From the NCBI GenBank assembly GCA_016191875.1, contig JACPVG010000002.1, forward strand, positions 50,988 to 114,987: DNA of 64,000 nt, in the 5' to 3' direction. The translations under genes and the position numbers were made by a program. Within the stretch, counting starts at the first letter, position 1; every line of letters begins with the position of its first letter. Below the pieces are notes generated by a model that was given only the letters and a program-made list of their open reading frames with translations, had not been told where the DNA came from and did no database searches. Shown here piece by piece: positions 42,355 to 51,458 of this stretch. The stretch is from Chloroflexota bacterium. Its GTDB lineage: Bacteria > Chloroflexota > Anaerolineae > Anaerolineales > UBA11579.

Positions 42355-43275
42355 CTATGAGTTGGCGGTGACCGGCTTGCCGTTGCTGTTGCTGCGATGC
42401 ACGACGAACACGCCCGCCAGCACCATCAGGCCGCCCAGCGCCTCCGGCCCGGTCACCGCCTCGCCCAGAATCGGCCAGGCGAGGAGGGCGGTGACGACCG
42501 GCTGGCCCAGAAGCGTGGGCGAGACCAGCGCGGCGGGCAGGTGCCCCTGAGCATAGGTGATCGAAAGATACCCGACCACCTGGGGGATGAGGCCCATCGC
42601 CAGGAACAACCACCACGTTCGGGGCGGGTAGCCGGTGAGCGGCTGGCGCAGCAGGGCGGTGATGGCGAACAACGCGACGGAAGACGCTGCCGCCGAAAGC
42701 CACCAGAAAGAGAGGGCGCCAAGATGCTGGCGGCCGCGCTGCGCCACCAGGAAGTAGCTGCCATAGAACACGCCTGCCAGCAGACCAAACAGTGAGCCCA
42801 GCCCGGCCTGTGACGCCTGGCGCACATCCAGGCCGAGGATGACGGCCGCGCCCGCCAGGGCCAGCGCCAGCCCACCCCAGAAACCCAGGCCCAGCCGCTG
42901 GCGGAAGATGAGCACCGTGCCCAGGCCCACCCACAGCGGGGCGGTGTTCGCCAGCAGGGTGGGGTTGGTGGCCCCGCTCAGCACCACGCCGGTGGTCCAG
43001 GCGGTCATGTCCAGGGCGAAGAACAGCCCGGCCAGAAGCGCCAGGCGCATGCCGGCCTTCGGCAGGCCGCCGCGGAAGGCCGCGCTGCGGCCAAAGAACG
43101 GCGCCAGCAGCACCACGGCAATGCTCAAGCGGTAGAAGGCCGTCACCGGCCCGGGCGCGCCCGCCGAGCGCACCAGCAGCGGGCTGACGCCCAACGCCAG
43201 CATGCCGAGCGCCAGCGCCAGGTAGGCCAGCAGGGTCTGTCGTTTATTGTCGCGGGGGGTGGGGTTGGGCTGCAC
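42355..43275 (-). CDS. EamA/DMT-family transporter
   Basis: 306 residues from a GTG at 43275; a TACAAT box (43289-43284) lies 8 nt upstream. The frame is open to a TTG at 43326, so the start is uncertain. Ten membrane helices with the two-repeat EamA layout: LALALGMLALGVSPLLVRSAGAPG, GATNPTLLANTAPLWVGLGTVLIF, VSPTLLGQPVVTALLAWPILGEAV, GGLMVLAGVFVVHRS. The substrate is unknown. It differs from the downstream EamA protein, so they are not recent duplicates. The short gap suggests one transcript. Confidence 0.85.
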   Translation of the reverse strand: MQPNPTPRDNKRQTLLAYLALALGMLALGVSPLLVRSAGAPGPVTAFYRLSIAVVLLAPFFGRSAAFRGGLPKAGMRLALLAGLFFALDMTAWTTGVVLSGATNPTLLANTAPLWVGLGTVLIFRQRLGLGFWGGLALALAGAAVILGLDVRQASQAGLGSLFGLLAGVFYGSYFLVAQRGRQHLGALSFWWLSAAASSVALFAITALLRQPLTGYPPRTWWLFLAMGLIPQVVGYLSITYAQGHLPAALVSPTLLGQPVVTALLAWPILGEAVTGPEALGGLMVLAGVFVVHRSNSNGKPVTANS

Positions 43276-43360
43276 GGAGGGGGATTGTACTGCAAATCCG
43301 GGCCTCCCGCCGCCGCGCCCCACCAATTCTCAGCGGACGCTCAGGGAAGGTAGAAATCAA

Positions 43361-43386
43361 CAGGGGCACAGCATGCTGTGCGCCTG
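43361..43386. repeat. Palindromic repeat with AGCATGCT core
   Basis: GCACAGCA-TGCTGTGC (43366-43381) is a perfect 16-bp palindrome, extended to 26 bp by CAGGG / CGCCTG with one mismatch. The core is as in the 12710 element but the arms differ. Confidence 0.7.
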
Positions 43387-43411
43387 CGATGGAAGTGAGG
43401 GAACGGAGGCT

Positions 43412-44368
43412 CTAGGTCGCTTCCGGCAGCGGTTCGCCGCTGGAAGGGTTGATGACAGCGCGCAGCTGCTGGAAGGTCAGGGTCCAGGCGGATTTGATAT
43501 AGGCCTGGATGATGCCGCTGGCAAGGATAAGCACCGGCAGGTAAGCCACAATGCACAGCAGGAATATCCCGATGCCGCCCCAGCCGAACGCCTGGCTGGA
43601 ACTATCCGCGAAAGCGAACATGCCGGCCATAAGCGGCAGCACGGCGAACACCAGCGGCAGGCTGACGATCAGGTTGGCCACCCCGCCGCCGACCATCAGA
43701 ATCAATCCCATCACGATGCTCTCGCCCAGGTTGGCGCGCACCACCGCCCAGCCGCGCTGCAAGGCGTCCCCCACGCTCAGGTCTTCGGTCACCAGGGCCA
43801 CGTTGGCCTGTTCGATGATGATGCTGACGAACCACAGAACCGGCACCAGCAGGCAGACAAGCGGGATGATGCATAGCAGAGCGAGGCCGAAGGTGGCGAC
43901 CGCGCCCAGCACGGCGATGAAGGCAAACACCAGGCCAACGCCGAGGACTGCCAGCCCGACGATGAGATTGAGCAGTATCGCCCGGCCCAGGAAGGGCATG
44001 GCGGCCTCATGCACTCCGGCGAAGGTGATCTCTTCACTGGCCTCGGCCCGCAGCGTGCCTTGAATCAGGCCCAGGCGGCCATACACGCCCAGCACGAAGA
44101 ACAGGATGACGATAACCAGGATGACCAGGATGAGGATGGTCATCATGAGCAACACCTGCGTATCCGGCAGGTTGCCGAAGGGGTTGGGAATGTTCTGGAA
44201 CGGCATGTCGCCGCCGTCATAGCCGCCGCCGCCCGACGTGCGGCCGCCCATCTGGTAACTGCTGGTGTTACCCTGCGCGCCGCAGCCGGCCAGGATGCCG
44301 AAGATCCACAGCACCTTGTGCTTCCAGATGATCTCGCCAGCGCGGTTCAGGATTTTGCCGTAGTCCAT
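43412..44368 (-). CDS. Multi-pass membrane protein (DUF7544-like) of unknown function
   Basis: 318 residues. The N-terminus MDYGKILNRAGEIIWKHKVLWIFGILAGCG is typical of a family of Chloroflexota membrane proteins, followed by a Gly-rich polar loop (about 36-60) and six or seven helices (MMTILILVILVIVILFFVLG; LLNLIVGLAVLGVGLVFAFI; FGLALLCIIPLVCLLVPVLW; IVMGLILMVGGGVANLIVSL; GIGIFLLCIVAYLPVLILASG). The segment ALVTEDLSVGDALQRGWAVVRANLG also appears in DUF7847/YciC-like membrane domains. It follows guaA by 43 nt on the same strand. Function unknown. Confidence 0.78.
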   Translation of the reverse strand: MDYGKILNRAGEIIWKHKVLWIFGILAGCGAQGNTSSYQMGGRTSGGGGYDGGDMPFQNIPNPFGNLPDTQVLLMMTILILVILVIVILFFVLGVYGRLGLIQGTLRAEASEEITFAGVHEAAMPFLGRAILLNLIVGLAVLGVGLVFAFIAVLGAVATFGLALLCIIPLVCLLVPVLWFVSIIIEQANVALVTEDLSVGDALQRGWAVVRANLGESIVMGLILMVGGGVANLIVSLPLVFAVLPLMAGMFAFADSSSQAFGWGGIGIFLLCIVAYLPVLILASGIIQAYIKSAWTLTFQQLRAVINPSSGEPLPEAT

Positions 44369-44411
44369 GAAGTCTCCTATCTCTTAATGTACAAACCGAA
44401 CCTCTATACGA

Positions 44412-45959
44412 TTATTCCCACTCAATCGTTGCAGGCGGTTTGCTGGTGATATCGTACACCACCCGGTTGATGCCCGGCACTTCATTAACTATGGTGTTGG
44501 CGACGCGGCCCAGCAGGTCATGCGGCAGGCGCGCCCAGTCGGCGGTCATAAAATCGTCGGTGGTCACGGCCCGGATGGCGGCCACCTCCTGGTAGGTGCG
44601 GCCGTCGCCCATCACCCCCACGCTCTTCACCGGCAGCAGCACGACGAACGCCTGGCTCGTGCCGCCGCCTTCGTCGTCCAGCCGCAGCAGGCCGGCGGCG
44701 GCCAGTTCGCGGGTCAGGATGGCGTCGGCGGCCTGCAGACGCGCCACGCGTTCGGGCGTCACTTCGCCCAGGCAGCGCACCGCCAGGCCGGGGCCGGGGA
44801 ACGGCTGCCGCCACACCAGTTCGGGCGGCAGGCCGAGCGCCTCGCCCACCCGCCGCACCTCGTCCTTGAACAGGTAGCGCAGGGGTTCGACCAGCTCGAA
44901 TTGCATGTCTTCGGGCAGGCCGCCGACGTTGTGGTGGGTCTTGATGCGCTGGGCGTGCTGGCGTTCCGGGGCGCGCGATTCCACCACGTCCGGGTAGATC
45001 GTCCCCTGCACCAGAAAGCGCGGCCGGCCCAATTGCTCGGCCTGCTGTTCGAAATGGCGGATGAAACGTTCGCCCACGATGCGGCGCTTCTCTTCCGGGT
45101 CGGTCACGCCTTTCAGGTGGGCGAAGAAATCTGCCGCGGCGTCGTCCACCACCAGTTCCACGCCCAGGTGTTCCTGGAAGGCGGCCACAACCTGCCCGGC
45201 CTCGCCCTGCCGCAGCAGGCCGTGGTCCACGAACACGGCGGCCAACTGGTCGCCCACAGCGCGGTGTACCAGGGCGGTCGCCACGCTGCTATCCACGCCG
45301 CCGCTCACGGCCGAAAGCGCCATCTCGCCGCCGACCTGGGCGCGGATGCGCTCAACGGCTTGTTCGATGACCGATTCCGGTGTCCAGTCGGCGGCCGCGC
45401 CGCAGATATCCACCGCGAAGCGGCGCAGGATTTCAAGCCCGCCGGGGGTGTGCCGCACCTCGGGGTGGAACTGCACCCCATAGCGTTTGTTCGCCACATC
45501 CCCCATAGCGGCGATGGAAGAATTGCCGCTGGCCGCCAGCGGCGCAAAGCCCGGCGGCGGCGTCTCGATGCGGTCGCCGTGGCTCATCCACACCGGCTGG
45601 CGGCCGGGCGGCAGGAGGGGATTCTCGGCGGCGGTCTCGATCTCTGCCGGGCCGTATTCGCGCTGGATATGCGCAGCGACCACGCCGCCCAGGGCGTGGG
45701 TGAGGGCTTGCATGCCGTAGCAGATGCCCAGGATAGGCCGCCCGCTTTCCAGCACGTAGGACGGAACCTGGGGAGCGCCGGGGTCATAGACGCTGTTCGG
45801 CCCGCCGGAAAGGATGTAGCCTTTGGGGGCGTGGGCCAGCACCTCGTCCGGCGCGGCGTCGCAGGGGAACAACTCGCAATATACATTCGCCTCGCGCAGC
45901 CGCCGGGCGATCAACTGCGAGAACTGCGAACCGAAGTCGAGGATGATGAGGGTGTCCAT
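44412..45959 (-). CDS. guaA: GMP synthase (glutamine-hydrolysing)
   Basis: 515 residues, full length. It converts XMP to GMP using glutamine and ATP. The amidotransferase domain has [23 protein letters not shown], nucleophile C80 in GICYGMQA and the His/Glu pair in [12 protein letters not shown]. The ATP-pyrophosphatase domain has the P-loop [15 protein letters not shown]; the C-terminal dimerisation domain ends with the canonical KPPATIEWE. xpt lies 76 nt upstream on the same strand, giving a purine salvage pair: Xpt makes XMP and GuaA converts it to GMP. The gap carries a dispersed word repeat, not a recognised guanine riboswitch. Confidence 0.97.
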   Translation of the reverse strand: MDTLIILDFGSQFSQLIARRLREANVYCELFPCDAAPDEVLAHAPKGYILSGGPNSVYDPGAPQVPSYVLESGRPILGICYGMQALTHALGGVVAAHIQREYGPAEIETAAENPLLPPGRQPVWMSHGDRIETPPPGFAPLAASGNSSIAAMGDVANKRYGVQFHPEVRHTPGGLEILRRFAVDICGAAADWTPESVIEQAVERIRAQVGGEMALSAVSGGVDSSVATALVHRAVGDQLAAVFVDHGLLRQGEAGQVVAAFQEHLGVELVVDDAAADFFAHLKGVTDPEEKRRIVGERFIRHFEQQAEQLGRPRFLVQGTIYPDVVESRAPERQHAQRIKTHHNVGGLPEDMQFELVEPLRYLFKDEVRRVGEALGLPPELVWRQPFPGPGLAVRCLGEVTPERVARLQAADAILTRELAAAGLLRLDDEGGGTSQAFVVLLPVKSVGVMGDGRTYQEVAAIRAVTTDDFMTADWARLPHDLLGRVANTIVNEVPGINRVVYDITSKPPATIEWE

Positions 45960-45970
45960 GTGCGGAAAAG

Positions 45971-46007
45971 GTCAACGGGTCAACGAGTGAACCGGCAACG
46001 AGGAAAA
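45971..46007. repeat. GTCAACGGGTCAACGAG word repeat
   Basis: GTCAACGGGTCAACG, then GGCAACGAGGAAAA. The reverse complement matches 58511-58548 at most positions. It lies between xpt and guaA. Confidence 0.7.
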
Positions 46008-46035
46008 AACGATACCCTCGGCGTCTCGTTGACGC

Positions 46036-46605
46036 TCACTCAAATTCAATTTTGTCGCCCTCCATACTGGCGATACTGACCAGGGCGTGAATCGGCACGT
46101 TGAGCGCCGAGAGCAGTTCGCGCCCACCCTCGAAGGACTTCTCCACCAGCGCGCCGATGCCCACCACCACCGCTCCGGCGGTCTGCGCCAGGCGCACCAG
46201 GCCCTGAATCGTCGCACCGCTGGCGAGGAAATCATCGATGATCAGCACGCGCTCGCCGCCCGCCAGGAATTCGGGCGAGACGATCAGTTCCACCTCGCGG
46301 CCCTTGGTGTGCGATGGCGCCAGAGTCAGGAATACCTGGTCCGGCATCGTGATGGGCTTGGACTTGCGGGCATAGACCACCGGCAGGCCCATGTGGCGGG
46401 CGGCGAACACCGCCGGGGCGATGCCGCTGATCTCGGCGGTGAGGATCTTGGTGGGCTTCGTCTCGGCAAGGAGTTTGGCGAACTCCGCGCCGCAGGCATC
46501 CATCAACGCCGGGTCCACCTGGTGGTTGATGAATCCATCCACCTTGAGGATGCCGCCGCCCAGGTTCCTGCCGTCCTTGCGAATGCGCTCTTTCAATAAT
46601 TGCAT
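46036..46605 (-). CDS. xpt: Xanthine phosphoribosyltransferase
   Basis: 189 residues from the ATG at 46605 (GGAGGTGA at 46619-46612); a longer open frame upstream is the antisense of maf. It matches B. subtilis-type Xpt throughout: MQLLKERIRKDG, ILKVDGFINHQVDPALMDACG, ISGIAPAVFAARHMGLPVVYARK, the PRPP-binding loop VLIIDDFLASGAT and VVVGIGALVEKSF. It makes XMP from xanthine and PRPP. TTGTACAA, including a TACAAT -10 (46635-46630), lies 25 nt upstream. guaA follows, so the pair salvages xanthine to GMP. Confidence 0.95.
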   Translation of the reverse strand: MQLLKERIRKDGRNLGGGILKVDGFINHQVDPALMDACGAEFAKLLAETKPTKILTAEISGIAPAVFAARHMGLPVVYARKSKPITMPDQVFLTLAPSHTKGREVELIVSPEFLAGGERVLIIDDFLASGATIQGLVRLAQTAGAVVVGIGALVEKSFEGGRELLSALNVPIHALVSIASMEGDKIEFE

Positions 46606-46779
46606 GGGGTCACCTCCGGGGTTCGGTGGATTGTACAATGGAAACGCGGACGGCAGAACGAACACTTTCCTTCCTTTGGGGGATACGTTTATGCCGCCGC
46701 CCGCATAGAATCCGGGCGTGGCAGGCCGGTATGTTAGAATCGACCAGTTAGGCCGCGCCAGCGGCGGCCATCCGTGGAA

Positions 46780-47445
46780 ATGACCGCTTCGCCCCAATTC
46801 GTCCTCGCTTCCGCCTCGCCGCGCCGCCGCCAGTTGCTGGCGCTGGGCGGCTGGCCGTTCGAGGTCGTCCCGGCGGATGTGGACGAGACGCCCCGCCCCG
46901 GCGAAGCGCCCGGTGGCTACGTGTTGCGGCTGGCCGAAGAGAAGGCCCGCGCCGCGGCCGGGCTGCGGCCCGAGGCGGATGCGGTCATCGCCGCCGACAC
47001 CACCGTGGTGGAAGGCGGCGAGATCCTCGGCAAACCCGCCGACGCGGCCGAAGCCGAAGCCATGCTGCGCCGCCTGCGCGGGCGCGACCACCAGGTGCTG
47101 ACGGCCATCGCCATCCTGCGCCTGAGCGACGGGCGGCTGGAGGCCGACCTGGCCGCCACGACCGTGCCGATGCGGGCCTACAGCGACGCCGAGATGGCGG
47201 TCTACATCGCCAGCGGCGACCCGTTCGACAAGGCCGGGGCTTACGCCATTCAGCACCCGGGCTTCGACCCTGCCCCGGACATTTATGGCTGTTACGCCAA
47301 CGTGGTGGGCCTGCCCTTGTGCCACCTCACCCGGCGGCTGAAGCGGTTGGGGTTCGCCCCGCTGGCCGACGTTCCGGCCGCCTGCCAGCACGAGCTGGAG
47401 TACGAGTGCCCGGTGTACGTGCAGATCCTGGAAGGAGCGCCATGA
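46780..47445 (+). CDS. maf: Maf-type nucleoside triphosphate pyrophosphatase
   Basis: 221 residues from the ATG at 46780; a GTG two codons upstream is the alternative. Maf proteins hydrolyse non-canonical or excess NTPs (dTTP/UTP group or m7GTP group). Motifs: QFVLASASPRRRQLLALGG, EEKARAAAG, IAADTTVVEGGEILGKP with the catalytic Asp, RRLRGRDHQVLTAIAI, and DPFDKAGAYAIQHPG. Its last codons overlap the ATG of the penicillin-binding lipoprotein by 4 nt, giving a coupled maf-PBP unit near the cell-wall genes, in keeping with the historic septum link of Maf. A TAGAAT box lies at 46735-46740. Confidence 0.94.
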   Translation: MTASPQFVLASASPRRRQLLALGGWPFEVVPADVDETPRPGEAPGGYVLRLAEEKARAAAGLRPEADAVIAADTTVVEGGEILGKPADAAEAEAMLRRLRGRDHQVLTAIAILRLSDGRLEADLAATTVPMRAYSDAEMAVYIASGDPFDKAGAYAIQHPGFDPAPDIYGCYANVVGLPLCHLTRRLKRLGFAPLADVPAACQHELEYECPVYVQILEGAP

Positions 47446-49712
47446 ACCTGCGTGCTGTCAGACCCATCGCCATCGGCCTGTTGCTGCTAACGGCCGGTTG
47501 CAGCCTGTTCGGGCCGAGCGAGGCAGCCGGCCCGGCCACACCTCAGGCCACCGGCCAGGTGCAGGTGGTCACCACCTCCGTGCCCAGCGCCGAAAGCGCC
47601 GCCGAAGCCTATCTGGCGGCCTGGGCAGCCTTCGACTACGAAACGATGTATGGCCTGCTCACCCAATTGAGCCGGGACGCCCTGCCCTACGAGCAGTTCG
47701 ACGCCCGCTACACCGCCGTGGCCCTGGAAGCCACCCTGACCGAAGTGAAGTACGAGTTGCTGAGTTCGCTGGTGAACCCGGCCAACGCCCAGGTGGCCTA
47801 CCGGGTCACGCTGGTTTCGGCGCTGGTGGGCGAGATCACCCGCGACACGGTGATGTACCTGAGCCTGGAAGGCGGCGTCTGGCAGGTGGTGTGGGACGAC
47901 GCCCTGATCCTCCCGGAACTGGCGGGCGGGAATACCCTGAGCATGCAGCGCTTCGAGCCGACGCGCGGCATCATCTACGACCGGGACGGGGACGTGCTGG
48001 CGGGGGATGCTGAAGCGGTGGCCGTGCAGGTCATCCCCAGCAACGTGGAGGAAGACGCCGGAGGCGGCCTGGCCTCGCAACTGGCGACGCTCACCGGTCA
48101 GAACGCCCTGACGCTCTCTGAAACCATCTTCGCCGAGGACGCGCCCTTCCTGGTGCCGATTGGCGTGGTCTCCGCCGATGATTTCGCCCGGCGCGAGAGC
48201 TTCCTGGAGCCGTATTTCAATTACATCCGCTTCGACCGCTATTTCACGCGTCTGTACAGCATCGGCAACGCCGGGGCGCACGCCATCGGCTACGTGGGCC
48301 GGGTGAGCGCCGAAGAGGCCGAGGAACTCGCCCGCCAGGGCGTGCCCATCGACGCGGTGGTGGGCAAGCAGGGCGTGGAACGCTGGGCGGAGACCTACCT
48401 CTCCGGGCAGCGCGGCGGCGAACTGTACGTCGTCAGCCCGGAAGGCCAGCGCGTCACCATCCTGGCGCGCCGCGACGCCCAACCCTCGCAATCTGTCTAC
48501 CTCACTCTCGACCGCGACCTGCAGCGCCAGACCCAGGCGGCCATCCGGGATTTCAACGGGGCCATCGTGGTGCTGGAACGCGATACCGGCCGCATCCTGG
48601 CCATCGCCTCTTCGCCCACGTTTGACCCCAACAGCGCCGATTTCACCAACCCTATCTCGCAGTGGAACACCTATTTCCCGGACGACCGCGCCCGCTTCTT
48701 CAACCGCGCCACCCAGGGCCAGTACCCGCCCGGCTCGATCTTCAAGATGATCCCGCTGGCGGCGGCGCTGGAAAGCGGCCTGTACAACCGCCAGAGCAAT
48801 TATTTTTGCGGCCACACCTGGACCGGCCTGGGCGAAGACTCGCCGCTCAACGACTGGACGCTTGAAAAGGAACTGCCGCCCAGCGGCGAACTGACCCTCC
48901 TGCAGGCGCTGACGCGTTCGTGCAACCCCTGGTTCTACGAGATCGGCCTGTCGCTGTACAGCAGCGGTTACCCGGACCTGGTGGCCGAGCTGGCGCGCGG
49001 CTTTGGCCTGGGCCGCCTCACCGGCCTGGGCGTGCTGCCGGAGGAAGCCGGGCAGATCACCACGCCGGACACCTCCACCACCGGCTCCGAGCCGCCATTC
49101 AACGCCACCCAGCAGGCCATCGGCCAGAGCGATACCCTGGTGACGCCCCTGCAGATGGCGGTGTACATTGCCGCGCTGGGCAACGGCGGCACGCTCTACC
49201 AGCCGGCGCTCATCGAACAGGTGCTGAGCACCGACGGCCAGGCCAGCCTGACCTTCGAGCCGACCGCCACCGGCACACTGCCCATCAGCGCCGAGACGTT
49301 GCAAGCCATCCAGGAAGCCCTGCGCTCGGTGGTCAACGACCCGCGCGGCACCGCCTACCGGCGCTTCTCCGGCTTTTCGATCGCGGTGTATGGCAAGACC
49401 GGCACCGCCCAAGTTGGAGCGGGCATCCTGCCGCATGCCTGGTTCATCGGCTACACCAACCAGAACCGCGCCGACCTGCCGGACATCGCCATCGCCGTGC
49501 TGGTGGAGAACATCGGCGAAGGCTCGGACTTCGCCGCGCCCATCTTCAAGCGCGTGGTGGAATCGTATTTCTTCGGCAGCCCGCAGAGCCGCTACCCCTG
49601 GGAAACGCAGATCGGCGTGTTCGACCCGGAATTCTTCAACCCGACGCCCGAGGGCGAAGAGGGGACACCCACGGATGAAGACGGGCCGATCGAAGTAACC
49701 CCCTCGCCATGA
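47442..49712 (+). CDS. Penicillin-binding lipoprotein (class B transpeptidase, MecA_N type)
   Basis: 756 residues from the ATG at 47442, which overlaps the maf stop (ATGA). A signal peptide ends in lipobox LLTAGC, then an NTF2-like MecA_N domain (about 45-165, AEAYLAAWAAFDYETMYGLL), the PBP dimerisation domain (RGIIYDRDGDVLAGD, NAGAHAIGYVGRVSAEEAEELA) and the transpeptidase domain. The catalytic S432 lies in the SxxK motif PPGSIFKMIP, SxN is the SCN of TRSCNPWFYEIG, and K652 lies in KTGTAQV. It cross-links peptidoglycan outside the membrane. Lipid anchoring and the MecA_N domain recall PBP2a-like, low-affinity enzymes; beta-lactam affinity cannot be read from sequence. Confidence 0.94.
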   Translation: MNLRAVRPIAIGLLLLTAGCSLFGPSEAAGPATPQATGQVQVVTTSVPSAESAAEAYLAAWAAFDYETMYGLLTQLSRDALPYEQFDARYTAVALEATLTEVKYELLSSLVNPANAQVAYRVTLVSALVGEITRDTVMYLSLEGGVWQVVWDDALILPELAGGNTLSMQRFEPTRGIIYDRDGDVLAGDAEAVAVQVIPSNVEEDAGGGLASQLATLTGQNALTLSETIFAEDAPFLVPIGVVSADDFARRESFLEPYFNYIRFDRYFTRLYSIGNAGAHAIGYVGRVSAEEAEELARQGVPIDAVVGKQGVERWAETYLSGQRGGELYVVSPEGQRVTILARRDAQPSQSVYLTLDRDLQRQTQAAIRDFNGAIVVLERDTGRILAIASSPTFDPNSADFTNPISQWNTYFPDDRARFFNRATQGQYPPGSIFKMIPLAAALESGLYNRQSNYFCGHTWTGLGEDSPLNDWTLEKELPPSGELTLLQALTRSCNPWFYEIGLSLYSSGYPDLVAELARGFGLGRLTGLGVLPEEAGQITTPDTSTTGSEPPFNATQQAIGQSDTLVTPLQMAVYIAALGNGGTLYQPALIEQVLSTDGQASLTFEPTATGTLPISAETLQAIQEALRSVVNDPRGTAYRRFSGFSIAVYGKTGTAQVGAGILPHAWFIGYTNQNRADLPDIAIAVLVENIGEGSDFAAPIFKRVVESYFFGSPQSRYPWETQIGVFDPEFFNPTPEGEEGTPTDEDGPIEVTPSP

Positions 49713-49727
49713 GCCGCTAACGCCCGT

Positions 49728-50639
49728 ATGCCCACCCTGCGCGGCCGTGTCATCCGCTCGCGATCCGGTTTCTTCACCGTCGCCACGCCTGAAGGCGAAT
49801 TGACCGCCCACCTGCGCGGCCGCCTGAAGCAGGGCGCCAGGACCGGCGACCTCATTGCCGTGGGCGACTGGGTGGATGTGGCGCTGAACCCCGGCGATGC
49901 GCCCATGATCGAAAGGGTCGAAGAACGGCGCAGCAAGTTCGCTCGCATGGCCCCGACCGCCCGCGGCGAGTACGAGCAGATCATCGTCGCCAACCCCGAC
50001 CAGGCCGTGTTCGTCTTCGCCTGCGCCGACCCGGCCCCCAAGACCCGCATGCTGGACCGTTTCCTGATCATCGCCGAGCAGCAAGGCCTGCCGCCGCTGG
50101 TGGTCGCCAACAAAACCGACCTGGTGAATGAGCCGGAAGTCCAGGCCCTGTTCGGCCATTACCCGGCGCTGGGCTACCGGGTGCTGTTCACCTCGGCCAA
50201 GACCGGCCGGGGCGTGGACGAGCTGCGCGCCGCCCTGACGGACAAGGTGAGCGTGCTGGCCGGGCCGTCTGGCGTGGGCAAGTCCAGCCTGCTGAACGCC
50301 GTCCAGCCCGGGCTGGGGCTGGCGGTGAACGCGGTGAGCGCGGCCACCGGCAAGGGCCGCCACACCACCACGGTGCGCGAGCTGTTCCCGCTGGCAGGCG
50401 GCGGCTACGTGGCCGACACGCCCGGCCTCAAAGCGCTGGCTTTATGGGATATTGAACCGGAGGAGTTGGACGGCTACTTCCCGGAGATCGCCCTGCGGGT
50501 GGCCGAATGCCAGTGGAGCAACTGCACGCACATCGAAGAGGACGGCTGCGCGGTGCGGGCGGCGGTGCAGGCGGGGAGTATCCACCCCGCGCGCTATGAA
50601 TCGTATGTGCGGATACGAGTGGGGGATGAGGAGGAATAG
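49728..50639 (+). CDS. rsgA: Ribosome small-subunit-dependent GTPase RsgA
   Basis: 303 residues. A circularly permuted GTPase that matures the 30S subunit. An N-terminal OB fold (GRVIRSRSGFFTVATPEGELTAHLRGRLKQ) precedes the G domain in the order G4 (VVANKTDL), G1 (LAGPSGVGKSSLLNAV), G2 (GRHTTT), G3 (DTPG). The zinc-binding end has CQWSNCTHIEEDGCAVR, with the C-x4-C-x-H-x5-C ligand pattern. The start is 15 nt after the PBP gene, so it is probably part of the maf-PBP operon. All motifs are intact. Confidence 0.96.
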   Translation: MPTLRGRVIRSRSGFFTVATPEGELTAHLRGRLKQGARTGDLIAVGDWVDVALNPGDAPMIERVEERRSKFARMAPTARGEYEQIIVANPDQAVFVFACADPAPKTRMLDRFLIIAEQQGLPPLVVANKTDLVNEPEVQALFGHYPALGYRVLFTSAKTGRGVDELRAALTDKVSVLAGPSGVGKSSLLNAVQPGLGLAVNAVSAATGKGRHTTTVRELFPLAGGGYVADTPGLKALALWDIEPEELDGYFPEIALRVAECQWSNCTHIEEDGCAVRAAVQAGSIHPARYESYVRIRVGDEEE

Positions 50640-50712
50640 CCAGTACAATTGCGGGCGCACCGACAGGATTCGGAGTATAACTGCTCAACCCAAATCCTAA
50701 TGGAGGTGCAGA

Positions 50713-51051
50713 ATGTGCATTCTTATTGCAGAGATCGTCATGTTTCTGGGGGGAGCCTACGCTCTAATTGCCGGAAAACTCAAACTGACCAAGAACGTTT
50801 CGCTCGAAGGCTGGCGCGCCCGGGTCGCGGGCTTGATACTCCTCGCGCCCCTGCCGCTGGCGCTTCTCATCGGCCTGATGTTGGGCGTACTGGCCAGCAC
50901 CGGCGCGGCATCGGCGGACACGCTGACGTTCGCGCCTTTAATCGAGATCGCGCTGGTGTTGGGCGCCCTGATCGGCGCGGCGGTTTTCGGCGCGCTGGCC
51001 AAGCCGAAGGACCTGCCGGGAGGCGGCACGCCGCTCCCGCCAGCGGAATAG
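50713..51051 (+). CDS. Small membrane protein of unknown function
   Basis: 112 residues with GGAGGTG 5 nt before the ATG. Three hydrophobic segments: IAEIVMFLGGAYALIAGK (about 5-22), ARVAGLILLAPLPLALLIGLMLGVL (about 36-60), and FAPLIEIALVLGALIGAAVFGALA (about 72-95), then a Pro/Gly-rich tail (KPKDLPGGGTPLPPAE). No family recognised. It stands between rsgA and the T-box promoter and is likely a separate small membrane gene. Confidence 0.72.
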   Translation: MCILIAEIVMFLGGAYALIAGKLKLTKNVSLEGWRARVAGLILLAPLPLALLIGLMLGVLASTGAASADTLTFAPLIEIALVLGALIGAAVFGALAKPKDLPGGGTPLPPAE

Positions 51052-51099
51052 GGACTTCAGGCATTTCGGAAAAAAGAGCGCTCCGCGCGAATCTGCCCC

Positions 51100-51129
51100 T
51101 TGACAGCCCGCCCTCAAAGATGCTATAAA
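51100..51129 (+). promoter_or_regulatory. Promoter of the T-box / trpB2 unit
   Basis: TTGACA (51100-51105), 18-nt spacer, TATAAA (51124-51129). A transcript starting near 51136 would contain the whole T-box leader. Confidence 0.7.
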
Positions 51130-51332
51130 CACTCTAATTAACAACCGCATATCCCCTTCAAAGACTGTGAAGAGGACGAGTACGCGCCGAAACGGCGGCC
51201 CAGAGAGCGAGCGAATGGTGAGAGCCTCGCCCGACACGCCGGCGCAGAATGGACCTCGGAGTCGCAGGGCCAACGGAGAAATCCCAGTAGCCCGCGCCGG
51301 AGTTGCCACCGTTATCAAGGCAAAGGGTTTAA

Positions 51333-51351
51333 GAATTGCCGCAGGCAATTC
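51333..51351. repeat. Triloop hairpin inside the T-box leader
   Basis: GAATTGCC (51333-51340), loop GCA, GGCAATTC (51344-51351), flanked by GGGTTT and GAACCC that extend the stem. This probably corresponds to the stem II/III region of the T-box. Confidence 0.65.
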
Positions 51352-51383
51352 CCGAACCCCACACGAGTGAGGCTGGCTCTTTC

Positions 51384-51415
51384 CCCCGTCGCAACAGCGG
51401 CGGGGTTTTTGTTTG
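51384..51415 (+). terminator. Extra terminator-like hairpin upstream of the T-box motif
   Basis: CCCCGTCGC (51385-51393), loop AACA, GCGGCGGGG (51398-51406) with one G-T pair, then TTTTTGTTT. It looks like an intrinsic terminator yet lies before the T-box sequence. Confidence 0.65.
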
Positions 51416-51458
51416 AGCGGTCAGCCTAACCGGGGTGGCACCACGGCCGTTCTCACGA

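Noticed and set aside
41348..42934. A 528-codon version of the EamA gene
   Set aside because: The upstream third runs antiparallel to nothing known and overlaps the second EamA gene in another frame; the EamA fold starts at the ATG at 42292.
45960..46035. A guanine riboswitch between xpt and guaA
   Set aside because: The 76-nt gap is filled by the GTCAACG word repeat and lacks the conserved purine-aptamer core.
46036..47391. A 451-codon version of xpt
   Set aside because: The upstream extension is antisense of maf; the Shine-Dalgarno GGAGGTGA and Xpt homology fix the start at 46605.
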